Shown piece after piece: positions 17,331-25,636 of a stretch of 64,000 nt of DNA (positions within the stretch are counted from its first letter, which is position 1; every line of letters begins with the position of its first letter). A program made the position numbers and the translations under genes. A model generated the notes under the pieces. The model made no database searches. It saw nothing but the letters and a program-made list of their open reading frames with translations, and was not told where the DNA came from. The stretch lies in NCBI RefSeq assembly GCF_003932955.1, contig NZ_QOVY01000007.1, forward strand, positions 1 to 64,000, given 5' to 3'. The stretch is from Chryseobacterium sp. SC28. Its GTDB lineage: Bacteria > Bacteroidota > Bacteroidia > Flavobacteriales > Weeksellaceae.

Positions 17331-20300
17331 CATTCCCTTCATCGGCTACGATTACGGAAAGGATTTTGGGTGGGATTTTGATGTCCTCTTCGGACAATAC
17401 GGAAATCCAATTATCGGCATCAGGATCAAGAATATTGTGGAGCAATATTCCGCCGACCCCGACAACTACCTAAACTTCCATACCGTCTTGAATCAGGTGG
17501 TCTCCATTATTGGCGAAGGAAGAATCGTTCAAAAACTCGACATCTTTTCCAAAAAGAGATATACCGCCGAATCCTCCAACCAGTTCCTCCAGCAAAAATA
17601 TTCCGAGCATTTTGACGGAAGACTATTTAAAACCATCGAAACGGTAATTCTTTTTACAGACATTGTGGAGGACAAACTCAAGAAGAAAAACAAGCACTAC
17701 CAATTTTCCGAAAAAAGTTACACGGAACTCCGCGACAAATGCCAAAAGGTGTTGATGCTATTAAAGCAGAGCGGCTGCGAACCCCAATTCTTATTCGAGA
17801 AAGAATTTGAATACTACATTTCGGGCGTATTGTCGATGCAGTTTACAAAAACCCCGGTGTTTGACAATATTAAAAGCACCAACGAATATCTCCAAATCGG
17901 AAACCGCTTCGTCAAAAATATTTCCTATGTGGATGTCGAAAATATCGACCTGCCTTCAGAAATAGATCCTTTTTCCATATTGGGAGGAAACGGAGCAGCC
18001 TCGGAAACGGCGGTGGACAACTTCACCTTCATCAACGAATTGGAGGATTACGAAACCATCATCTACAATCAGGTCATCACCATTCCTCTGCAGGCGCAAC
18101 AACAGCGGGAACTCGACAAAAAGAAAAAGAAGCACGAGGGAGCGGCAAACAATTCGCCATCCAACGCCATTATTGCTGAAGAAATACAGACGCTACTCCA
18201 CAATATCGCCATCGACGGACAACTCGTGGTCAATGCCCACTTCTCCTTAATATTTTCAACAAATACGCTGGAAAAAATGGAAGGGATACAGTCGATGATC
18301 GAGAACAAACTCTTTACGAAGGGGATTATCGTTTCCAAGAACGCCTACAACCAGTTGGAACTCTTTCGCTCCGCCATTCCGGGCAATGCCACGGAACTTC
18401 GGGAATACGATTTATTTATGACGACAAGCGAAGCGGCCTTGTGTTTTTTTTTTAAAGAAAGTTACCCCGTGAACGAGGAATCCAATTTTTATCTGCGTTT
18501 TACCGACCGACAAGGCGTTCCCTTGAAAGTTGACCCGGCGGACTTACCGATGAAGACGGGAAGAATCAACAACCGGAACAAGTTTGTCCTTGGTCCTTCG
18601 GGTTCTGGAAAGTCCTTCCTGATGAACAATATCGTGGAGCAATACCTGACCTACAATTATGACGTGGTCATTGTGGACACGGGCGATTCCTATTCGGGAA
18701 CCTGCAAATACAAAGGCGGGAGATACATCCAATACACCGAAGAAAAACCCATTACGATGAATCCCTTTCTGATGGACAAGAAAGAGTTCAACATCGAAAA
18801 AATTGAATTTTTGACCAATTTGATTTTCCTGATTTGGCAGGGTCCCGATGCCACGATGTCGTCCGCACAGAAATCCATATTGGACAATGTGTTGATGTCG
18901 TATTACCACCAATATTTCAATTCGGGAACAAGGTGGTATGAAAGCAAGACTTCGGAAGAACTCATTCTCTATCTGAACAAATACAATATCCACGAGGAAG
19001 ACATTATTTCTGATTTTGAGAACCAGTCCAATGGACAAAACAACTACTACGACATTTTGGGAATCGCGTTCGATGCGGGTTCTGACGAGATTAAGGAGGC
19101 ATTCCGAAAACTCGCCATCGAATATCATCCGGACAAGAACATGAACAACCCGAATTACGACAGCGAAAAATTCTACAAGGTTTACGAGGCGTATGAAACC
19201 CTGAACGATGAAGATAAGAGAAAAATATATAATGAGACGCAACTCATCCTCATCAAGTCCAACGAAATTATCAGGCAGCCGAAAACGGCGGAGGAATGGA
19301 ACGAGTCCTTCCGAAAAACCATCGTCAAAAAAATTAAGGAACTCGAAGAAAAATTGGAGGCAAAAGAACTTTCCTTCAACGGATTCTATGACTACTGCGA
19401 CAAATTTCTGCCCCTTTATCTGAACAACAAGAAACACCATATTACTGAAAAGGAATTTAATTTAAGGACATTCTTGTTCGTGCTGAAGGATTTCTACAAA
19501 GGTGGAAGATACGGGACGACACTCAACGAAAGTGCCGACAATACGCTCTTTGACGAACCATTTATCGTCTTTGAAATTGACAATGTAAAGGACAACCCGA
19601 AACTGTTTCCGATTGTGACGCTCATCATCATGGATACCTTCATCCAAAAGATGCGGCTTCGAAAAGACCGAAGAAAGGCACTGATTATCGAGGAAGCATG
19701 GAAGGCGATTGCCAGCAAACTGATGGGCGGATACATTCTCTATCTCTACAAAACGGTTCGGAAATTTTGGGGCGAAGCGGTGGTCGTTACCCAGGAATTG
19801 GACGACATCATCGGAAATGCCGTCGTGAAAGACAGCATCATCAACAACTCCGACACTTTCATTCTTTTGGATCAGACCAAGTTCAAGGACAACTTCGACA
19901 AGATTGCATCCCTGCTTTCATTGAACAAAGTGGAGCAAAACAAGATTTTCACCATCAATAATCTGAACAACAAGTTTGGAAGAAGTCGTTTCAAGGAATT
20001 TTATCTGAAGCGGGGTTCCAAAGGAGAAGTGTACGGCAATGAGGTTTCCCTGGAGCAGTATTTAACCTACACCACGGAAAAACCCGAAAAATCCGCAGTT
20101 GAATACTATGTCCAACAATACGGAAACTACAACGAGGCTTTGCAAAAAATTGTATCCGATTTGAAAAATTTTGGAGACAGCCTTGAAAACTTGGTATCGC
20201 TCGTCAACCTTTATCAAAAGCCGTTGGATAAAAAGGTGCTTTCCTATTACAGAATGATGAAGACGCACAAAGGGCAAAATAATATCTTCAAATTTATCTC

Positions 20301-20376
20301 GCAGGAACTGGAAAACCGAAATATCCACTTTTCAGAATTAATCGACAGCCAAAATCTAAAATATGAAAACGCATAA
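17302..20376 (+). CDS. traG: TraG/VirB4-type conjugation ATPase with an inserted DnaJ J-domain
   Basis: The product is 1024 aa. The N-terminal VirB4-like region runs to about residue 420. The Walker A box is GPSGSGKS (431-438) and Walker B is ALIIEEAW (about 793-800), with later VTQELDDI and LDQTKF motifs as in Bacteroidota TraG ATPases, which power the channel. Between the Walker boxes, about residues 581-648 form a complete J-domain: YYDILG helix I, EIKEAFRKLAIEYHPDKN with HPD at 609-611, and KFYKVYEAYETLNDEDKRKIYN helix III. The insertion lies between MSYYHQYFNS and SFNGFYDYCDKFL, which are continuous in the usual family layout as I know it. J-domains stimulate DnaK/Hsp70, so the ATPase may recruit host DnaK. 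The 3' end overlaps the next gene by 14 bp. Confidence 0.9.
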   Translation: MVKTKKQAFDIPFIGYDYGKDFGWDFDVLFGQYGNPIIGIRIKNIVEQYSADPDNYLNFHTVLNQVVSIIGEGRIVQKLDIFSKKRYTAESSNQFLQQKYSEHFDGRLFKTIETVILFTDIVEDKLKKKNKHYQFSEKSYTELRDKCQKVLMLLKQSGCEPQFLFEKEFEYYISGVLSMQFTKTPVFDNIKSTNEYLQIGNRFVKNISYVDVENIDLPSEIDPFSILGGNGAASETAVDNFTFINELEDYETIIYNQVITIPLQAQQQRELDKKKKKHEGAANNSPSNAIIAEEIQTLLHNIAIDGQLVVNAHFSLIFSTNTLEKMEGIQSMIENKLFTKGIIVSKNAYNQLELFRSAIPGNATELREYDLFMTTSEAALCFFFKESYPVNEESNFYLRFTDRQGVPLKVDPADLPMKTGRINNRNKFVLGPSGSGKSFLMNNIVEQYLTYNYDVVIVDTGDSYSGTCKYKGGRYIQYTEEKPITMNPFLMDKKEFNIEKIEFLTNLIFLIWQGPDATMSSAQKSILDNVLMSYYHQYFNSGTRWYESKTSEELILYLNKYNIHEEDIISDFENQSNGQNNYYDILGIAFDAGSDEIKEAFRKLAIEYHPDKNMNNPNYDSEKFYKVYEAYETLNDEDKRKIYNETQLILIKSNEIIRQPKTAEEWNESFRKTIVKKIKELEEKLEAKELSFNGFYDYCDKFLPLYLNNKKHHITEKEFNLRTFLFVLKDFYKGGRYGTTLNESADNTLFDEPFIVFEIDNVKDNPKLFPIVTLIIMDTFIQKMRLRKDRRKALIIEEAWKAIASKLMGGYILYLYKTVRKFWGEAVVVTQELDDIIGNAVVKDSIINNSDTFILLDQTKFKDNFDKIASLLSLNKVEQNKIFTINNLNNKFGRSRFKEFYLKRGSKGEVYGNEVSLEQYLTYTTEKPEKSAVEYYVQQYGNYNEALQKIVSDLKNFGDSLENLVSLVNLYQKPLDKKVLSYYRMMKTHKGQNNIFKFISQELENRNIHFSELIDSQNLKYENA

Positions 20377-21082
20377 AACCTCTTTAAGGAACACACGCAA
20401 AACTCCCTCTCCTTTGGAGAGGGTTGGGGTGAGGCTTCTATTTTTACTTCTCCCCCTGTGGGGTACAGGGGTCTTCTCCCAAAACACCTACATCGACCCG
20501 ACGGTAACGGCGGCAATGATTCTCTATTCAGAAAACCTGAAGGCAAAGCAGAACGATGTGATTGATGAAACCTCCAAACTGAAGGATGCCCAAGCGTGGG
20601 TGGGAACCCAGATGGTGGTTGCCAACGACATTCAGAATAAGATTCTGAAAGGTCTGAAGGAAGTTTCGGGAACATTGCAGAACGGCATACAGGTAAAGGA
20701 AATCTACTCCGAACTCAACAAATGCTATACCTATTCTTCGCAGGTAGTCCAGTTGGCATCGGCACATCCCCAATATGCCATTTTTGGAGTGAAGGCTTCA
20801 CAGAAAACCTACGAACAGAGCCTAAAAATCGTGACCGATGTGTCCGACATACTCGCCTCGGGAGAGCTGAACCTTGCCACTGCGGGAGACCGATACAAGA
20901 TACTGCACAACATTTCCGAGAACGTGAAAAACCTCAAGTTGTGGCTTCTGGCCATCAAGTTGAGACTGGAAAAGGCGAACCGTTTGGGATTCTGGAACTC
21001 CATCAATCCATTTGCAGGATACATCAATACCGATAAGGGCATTGTCGAAAATATCATGAACCGATATAAAAGAAATTTCTAG
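20363..21082 (+). CDS. Exported helical conjugation protein (first of four related genes)
   Basis: The product is 239 aa. The N-terminus (LLFLLLPLWGTGVFSQ) is a signal peptide, but it is preceded by TPSPLERVGVR, encoded by a GC-rich palindromic repeat. The mature part is mostly helical and coiled-coil-like (SENLKAKQNDVIDETSKLKDAQ). It ends NTDKGIVENIMNRYKRNF, an ending shared with the next three proteins. The position between traG and traJ matches periplasmic TraH/TraI-type proteins of Bacteroidota elements. The start overlaps traG by 14 bp. Exact function is unknown. Confidence 0.65.
   Translation: MKTHKTSLRNTRKTPSPLERVGVRLLFLLLPLWGTGVFSQNTYIDPTVTAAMILYSENLKAKQNDVIDETSKLKDAQAWVGTQMVVANDIQNKILKGLKEVSGTLQNGIQVKEIYSELNKCYTYSSQVVQLASAHPQYAIFGVKASQKTYEQSLKIVTDVSDILASGELNLATAGDRYKILHNISENVKNLKLWLLAIKLRLEKANRLGFWNSINPFAGYINTDKGIVENIMNRYKRNF
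20405..20471 (+). repeat. GC-rich REP-like palindromes inside a signal-peptide coding region
   Basis: Two perfect palindromes lie within the 5' coding region of the gene starting at 20363. They are CCCTCTCC-TTT-GGAGAGGG (20405-20423) followed by TTGGGGTGAGG, and CCCCTGT-GGGGT-ACAGGGG (20453-20471). Their base composition differs sharply from the surrounding sequence, and the type resembles dispersed repeats common in flavobacterial genomes. Both are read through in frame. Confidence 0.6.
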
Positions 21083-21122
21083 CCCCTGTCCCAAAGGGGA
21101 ACAATGTAAAAAAAGATGAATA

Positions 21123-21839
21123 ATGAAAGATTCAATAATTAACTTTTTAACCGCCTTAAAAAGCCCCCTTCGGGGGTTTGGGGGATTTTTCTTATATCTC
21201 ATACTCACTTCATCCAGTGGCGGCTCCACGCCGTCTTGGCAGCAGGAAAACGTGTCCTTTCCGATGATGAATCTTGAAATCAAGGCGACGATGGATGAAA
21301 ATGGTAGACAGAAGGAGATGCGGAAAAACCAGATTGCCAATGCCACGGTGGAAACCGCCAACAAAACCCAGTGGAACAATTTCAAGGACAAGGTGACCAA
21401 AATTCAGGACAGGCTTCGAATCGTATCATTCGCCATCCAAGCGATTCCCACAGGAATTGCGATGAGCAGGGAGATTACGAAAATCACCCAAAACCAACAA
21501 GCCATTATCGACGAAATCAGCACCGCACCTTATTCTATCATTGTGGTTCTCCCTTCACAGGTTCAGTTTGTTGATGATCTACAAATGGTGACGAGGCTGA
21601 TTGTCGGAATCGTGGTGTCGTATGGAGCCATGAACCAGATGGAGAAATCGGAACGCAAGATTTTATTGGACTATGCTTTGGGAGAAGTCAAGACGCTCAG
21701 CAGAAATTCCACCCATATGCTTTTCAAGATTAGGGATATCAAGGCAAAGGTCTTACGAAACAAAAGAGCCTTTCAATACTATGTGAATCGGGACAAACAG
21801 GTGGTCGAAAACATTATGAAAAACATCAAATCCTTTTAA
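21123..21839 (+). CDS. Exported or membrane helical conjugation protein (second of four)
   Basis: The product is 238 aa. The N-terminus includes SPLRGFGGFFLYLILTSSSGG, partly encoded by a GC-rich palindromic repeat, and acts as a signal or membrane anchor. The mature part is helical (EIKATMDENGRQKEMRKNQIANATVETANKTQWNNF). A second hydrophobic stretch near residues 150-175 (MVTRLIVGIVVSYGAMNQM) may cross or lie on the membrane. The C-terminus NRDKQVVENIMKNIKSF is related to the ends of its neighbours. Its place in the operon suggests a scaffold or periplasmic subunit of the transfer channel. Confidence 0.6.
   Translation: MKDSIINFLTALKSPLRGFGGFFLYLILTSSSGGSTPSWQQENVSFPMMNLEIKATMDENGRQKEMRKNQIANATVETANKTQWNNFKDKVTKIQDRLRIVSFAIQAIPTGIAMSREITKITQNQQAIIDEISTAPYSIIVVLPSQVQFVDDLQMVTRLIVGIVVSYGAMNQMEKSERKILLDYALGEVKTLSRNSTHMLFKIRDIKAKVLRNKRAFQYYVNRDKQVVENIMKNIKSF
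21164..21176 (+). repeat. Short GC-rich palindrome in a leader-peptide region
   Basis: CCCCC-TTC-GGGGG (21164-21176) is followed by TTTGGGGGATTTTTC and is translated as SPLRGFGGFF. It is a second GC-rich palindrome at the same functional position, the signal region, of the neighbouring related gene. A third similar motif (CCCCTGTCCCAAAGGGG) lies between the two genes at about 21083. Confidence 0.5.
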
Positions 21840-21841
21840 GA

Positions 21842-22507
21842 ATGAGAAAAGTATTTATCGGAGGAATCTTGTTTTTTTCTGTTGGTTTGGTAAACGGACA
21901 GCAGATTGTCATCAACGACAAACTCTTGGTGCAGATGACTACCAACCACGGTGTAAGGTTGGGAAGCGAGCAGGCTTTTCTAAATTCTTATGAAAAGCAG
22001 AAGGAATTGTACGACGACATTAAAAACAAGACCGCACAGGTCATCGGCATTCAGGAATACATCTACCAGCAGTTAAAAAATGTGAACTCTGCACTCACGC
22101 AGAGCAAAAAATTAATCTACCTGTACCAGTATCTGGGAAAGGTGGCGAACAATTCCAACAAGATGCTTGACTTGTCGGCACAACATCCGGAATATGCCGT
22201 ATTGGTTTCCAAATACTATGTCGAAATCAGCAAGCAGACTCTAAAGCTCAAACAAGAAGTCACGCAGGATATTTTGAATGAGAACAAGGATTTCCTGATG
22301 GACCCGATGGACAGGGAGATGCTCATAGAGAAAGTATTTACCCGAGTTCGGAACATCAACGGGAACATCCTCTACATCATACTGCGGTTAGAAAATGCCA
22401 AGAAGATTCCGTACCTGTACCAGGTTCCCGTGCTAAGAAACTACCTCAATATCGACAAGGCGATTGTCGGAGACATTATCCAGAAATACAAATACATATT
22501 CAATTAA
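21842..22507 (+). CDS. Exported helical conjugation protein (third of four)
   Basis: The product is 221 aa with a conventional signal peptide (MRKVFIGGILFFSVGLVNGQ). The mature helical region (EQAFLNSYEKQKELYDDIKNKTAQVIGIQEYIYQQLKNVNSALTQSKKL) resembles the 20363 product in pattern and length, including the shared segment S-A-Q/S-H-P-E/Q-Y-A-V/I. It ends NIDKAIVGDIIQKYKYIFN. It starts 2 bp after the previous stop. Probably a periplasmic or outer-membrane-associated channel component. Specific role not recognised. Confidence 0.65.
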   Translation: MRKVFIGGILFFSVGLVNGQQIVINDKLLVQMTTNHGVRLGSEQAFLNSYEKQKELYDDIKNKTAQVIGIQEYIYQQLKNVNSALTQSKKLIYLYQYLGKVANNSNKMLDLSAQHPEYAVLVSKYYVEISKQTLKLKQEVTQDILNENKDFLMDPMDREMLIEKVFTRVRNINGNILYIILRLENAKKIPYLYQVPVLRNYLNIDKAIVGDIIQKYKYIFN

Positions 22508-22511
22508 AAAG

Positions 22512-23342
22512 ATGAAAAAATTACTTAAAAAATTAGCCCTCGTTCCGCTTTTGCTGGCTGCAGTCGGCGTATTCGGACAGTTTATCGTGAAGCGGTTGAA
22601 CGATCCCTCCATTGTTGCCCAGCACAAAAGGATGGTGTTCCAGAGTTGGGGCGACTGGCGTCCCTATCCAAAATATCTATTGGGGATTCAGACCAACTTT
22701 GCGTATGCCACAGTTTGGGGAATGTGGGCTCCCAGCAGAAACAGGGACTATAAGGATGGAGAAGACATTCGACCGCTAAAACCGACCGGACTTCAAAACC
22801 AGCGATTTGCCCAAGTGAAATTTCAGGAGGAAGAGGCAAAAAAGATCAAGGCAGCATCCGATACGATTTACAAACGGAGCGTCCAAGATTTCGCCCATTG
22901 GACTTCGGCGACGGTTGATGCGGACCCGCTCTGGTTGCTCTACTACAAAAGGATGCTGAAACCCATTACCGAATTTCCAGACACACCACAAAATTTTGTG
23001 GAATGGAGGCTAAAGAACCAGCAAACCTACGAAACGCTCAACACCACGGGAACTTTAAAGAGACTTCAGGAGGAACTGGACTTAATCAAGGAAAAGTATG
23101 CGATGTCCAGAACGATGGATATGCCGAGAGGAAAACGCTTTTTGATGTACCACGACACCCTGCTCAAATGGAGAAGGTTCGTGCAGGAATTAAGGAAACA
23201 CAACGATAAGACGACGCTTCTTTTGGACTATAAAAATATTCTGAAAAACCATTCACCCTATGCGTTGCCACAGGCATGGACTCCCGCTTCCGACAAACAG
23301 ATCATCCACAACACGATGCAGCAATACAAACACAAATTTTAG
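22512..23342 (+). CDS. Exported conjugation-region protein (fourth of four)
   Basis: The product is 276 aa from the ATG at 22512. An in-frame ATG at 22464 is rejected because it lies inside the previous gene, while the 22512 start gives a clean signal peptide (MKKLLKKLALVPLLLAAVGVFGQF). The N-terminal part is Trp- and Pro-rich (FQSWGDWRPYPKYLLGIQTNFAYATVWGMWAPS) and the rest helical. It ends SDKQIIHNTMQQYKHKF, related to the three preceding proteins. It lies 2 bp upstream of traJ. No enzyme motif was seen. Confidence 0.6.
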   Translation: MKKLLKKLALVPLLLAAVGVFGQFIVKRLNDPSIVAQHKRMVFQSWGDWRPYPKYLLGIQTNFAYATVWGMWAPSRNRDYKDGEDIRPLKPTGLQNQRFAQVKFQEEEAKKIKAASDTIYKRSVQDFAHWTSATVDADPLWLLYYKRMLKPITEFPDTPQNFVEWRLKNQQTYETLNTTGTLKRLQEELDLIKEKYAMSRTMDMPRGKRFLMYHDTLLKWRRFVQELRKHNDKTTLLLDYKNILKNHSPYALPQAWTPASDKQIIHNTMQQYKHKF

Positions 23343-23344
23343 TG

Positions 23345-24595
23345 ATGAAAAGAAATATTACACCCTTATTTTGCCTCTTGGCAATATTGCTGCCGATTAT
23401 CGGCTTTGCCCAAACCGACGGCGACTACAGCAACCTGCTCCAATTTTTAAAGGGCGACGGTGCATTTGAGAAATGGTTCATGGAGGTATTCACCAAATTG
23501 GACAACAGCGTTCAGGACGGTGCTGTCGGCTCCGCTTTGGTCGGAAGGGCTATCGGAGGACTGGGAGCGTTGATGTATCTCGGATATATGGGTTGGCAAA
23601 TGGCGGCAGGCGACCGGGAATGGGAAATTACCCCGATGCTCAAACCCATACTCATTGGATTTACCTTGGTCTATTGGAGTGGATTTGTCAATCTGATTCA
23701 GGCACCGTTTGAAGCCATCGCAGAACCGGGAATCGCCATCTTCAGCGACATCGAGTCCGAAGTCAATGATTTGAGGATTCAACGGTTCAAGAAACAGCAG
23801 CAGTTACTGGATGCCGTAATCAAACTGAAAGCCGACGAGGATGCGAAGCAGGAGGTCATCAACAATACCGGCAAAGATGCCGACGACTCTTGGTTCGACA
23901 TCAGCGAGGGACTGGATAAACTCATTCAGCCAATCAAGGAATGGCAGTTACGGATGGAGTTCCAACTCCAAAAACTGGTTGCAGAAATTATCGAGTTCGT
24001 TTGCCTGTCCATCCTTCGAATCTGTGTCTACCTTATTTTCTTCATCCAAAAAATTTGGGCTTACATCCTTATTATTCTGGGACCTATTGCGGTAGGTATG
24101 GCTCTGATTCCGGGATTTGAAAATTCGCTATACAGTTGGGTTTCCAAGTTCATCAACATCAACCTTTACACCTTCGTCGCCTATACCATCATCAACATCG
24201 GTCAGCAACTCATCGCTTCGGGTTACGAGATGGAAATTGAGCGGTATGACACGCTTTTAACCAATGGGACCATCACCAATCTGGATGCCTTGATGGTCTA
24301 TGTGAGCAATTCCGGAATGATCTACAACCAGCTCTTTACCTGCGTTGCCTATATCGTGACGGGAATCGGGGTATTGATGACGCCTACAATCGCCGACACC
24401 ATCGTTACAGCGGGAGGCGCAGGTGCAATGACCAAGATGAAGAGCGCGGCAGGAAGAATGGCGAGTGCAGCCAAAACAACGGTATTAGCCGCAAAAACTG
24501 GCGGAGCCTCAGTGGCTGGAGCCGTCGCGAAGTCAGCCATATCAGGTTCCGCATCGGGAATGGTCAATACCGCAATGAAAAACAGAAGTAAATAA
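23345..24595 (+). CDS. traJ: Conjugative transposon protein TraJ (VirB6/TrbL-like)
   Basis: The product is 416 aa from the ATG at 23345. The earlier in-frame ATG at 23276 lies inside the previous gene and would bury the signal peptide (LFCLLAILLPIIGFAQ). It has several transmembrane helices: GALMYLGYMGWQMAA, ILIGFTLVYWSGFVNLI, ILRICVYLIFFIQKIWAYILIILGPIAVGMAL, and VAYIVTGIGVLMTP. An Ala/Gly-rich tail follows. This is the TraJ pattern, the polytopic inner-membrane channel subunit equivalent to VirB6. Order traJ-traK fits known Bacteroidota tra operons. Confidence 0.85.
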   Translation: MKRNITPLFCLLAILLPIIGFAQTDGDYSNLLQFLKGDGAFEKWFMEVFTKLDNSVQDGAVGSALVGRAIGGLGALMYLGYMGWQMAAGDREWEITPMLKPILIGFTLVYWSGFVNLIQAPFEAIAEPGIAIFSDIESEVNDLRIQRFKKQQQLLDAVIKLKADEDAKQEVINNTGKDADDSWFDISEGLDKLIQPIKEWQLRMEFQLQKLVAEIIEFVCLSILRICVYLIFFIQKIWAYILIILGPIAVGMALIPGFENSLYSWVSKFININLYTFVAYTIINIGQQLIASGYEMEIERYDTLLTNGTITNLDALMVYVSNSGMIYNQLFTCVAYIVTGIGVLMTPTIADTIVTAGGAGAMTKMKSAAGRMASAAKTTVLAAKTGGASVAGAVAKSAISGSASGMVNTAMKNRSK

Positions 24596-24631
24596 ACCGA
24601 CAACTATCAACCAACAACAATTAAATATACA

Positions 24632-25246
24632 ATGCTGATTAAAAATATTGAACAAAGAATTAAAGTCAACAAGATTGTTTCATTGGGAACCGTGGCATTT
24701 GCCGTAATTATCTTATTGGCGAGCTTCTTTTTTGCTTATCGGATGATACAGGATTCCAGAAAGTCCATCTACATTTTGGACAATGGCGTTCCGGTATTGG
24801 CAAAACAGACCGATGTCCTGCTAAACCGTCCCGTGGAATACAAAGCCCAAATCGAGCTCTTCCACCGACTGTTTTTCACTTTGGCTCCCGATGATGCCTA
24901 CATCAAGGAAAATATCCAAAAATCGCTGTATCTCATTGACGACAGTGGAAAAAAGGAATACACCAACCTCAAGGAGAAAGGTTTCTATAACCAGATTGTG
25001 GCTTCCAGTTCTATGGTGAGTATCCATGCCGATTCCATTCAATTGGATATGGAGCAAAAGAAATTCTCCTTCTTCGGAAAGCAGATGATTACCAGAAAGT
25101 CCGCCGTGATTACAAGGAAATTGATCACCGAAGGATTCTTTGACGACATCATCAGAAGCCCAAACAATCCTCACGGTGTGATGCTGAAGAACTGGAGAAT
25201 CATCGACAACGAGGAAATCTCCAACCAAACCAAAAATTCTTATTAA
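24632..25246 (+). CDS. traK: Conjugative transposon protein TraK (VirB8-like)
   Basis: The product is 204 aa. A short cytoplasmic N-terminus (MLIKNIEQRIKVNKIV) and one transmembrane helix (GTVAFAVIILLASFFFAYRMI) precede a periplasmic domain (RPVEYKAQIELFHRLFFTLAPDDAYIKENIQKSLYLID). These are characteristic of TraK, the VirB8-like inner-membrane assembly factor. Size and position directly after traJ agree. Confidence 0.85.
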   Translation: MLIKNIEQRIKVNKIVSLGTVAFAVIILLASFFFAYRMIQDSRKSIYILDNGVPVLAKQTDVLLNRPVEYKAQIELFHRLFFTLAPDDAYIKENIQKSLYLIDDSGKKEYTNLKEKGFYNQIVASSSMVSIHADSIQLDMEQKKFSFFGKQMITRKSAVITRKLITEGFFDDIIRSPNNPHGVMLKNWRIIDNEEISNQTKNSY

Positions 25247-25248
25247 AG

Positions 25249-25602
25249 ATGAAAAATTTTCTAAAACAAAACGCAAAAAAGGGATTGGAATGGGCGGCAA
25301 AAAATCCGAAGAAGTTTTTCACCTATTCGATGGTATTTCTCTCCGTGTCATTTATAGGATCGCTGGTACAGGGAATTTTCTTCCCGAATGAATCGGCATT
25401 TAAAATTAAACCTCCAATGCTGTATTCCAAGAGTAACAAATCGGAACAGGTGGGCAAAAACCAAGAGAAAGAAATGGAAAAAATAGTGAATGAACTTCAA
25501 ACTTTAAAATTGAAAAGAGACCGAAAGGAACTACAAAAAGAAGACAGCCTGAGAATAGAATACCTGTACAACCAATACCAAGAACTAAAAAACGGCCGGT
25601 AG
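25249..25602 (+). CDS. TraL-like small membrane protein
   Basis: The product is 117 aa. It has a positively charged N-terminus, one transmembrane segment (FFTYSMVFLSVSFIGSLVQGIFF), and a charged helical C-terminus (KEMEKIVNELQTLKLKRDRKELQKED). It sits between traK and traM, starting 2 bp after traK, as TraL does in Bacteroidota conjugation operons. Sequence similarity to TraL is loose, so the name is inferred mainly from position and topology. Confidence 0.55.
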   Translation: MKNFLKQNAKKGLEWAAKNPKKFFTYSMVFLSVSFIGSLVQGIFFPNESAFKIKPPMLYSKSNKSEQVGKNQEKEMEKIVNELQTLKLKRDRKELQKEDSLRIEYLYNQYQELKNGR

Positions 25603-25636
25603 CACCGGAGTCAATTTATCCAAAAATAACAACTCA

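Noticed and set aside
18544-19440. Minus-strand open frame of 298 codons inside traG
   Set aside because: It lies fully opposite the well-supported traG frame, including its J-domain, and its composition shows no family resemblance.
22464-22511. Earlier ATG for the fourth exported tra protein
   Set aside because: It lies inside the preceding gene. The ATG at 22512 gives a clean signal peptide and normal spacing.
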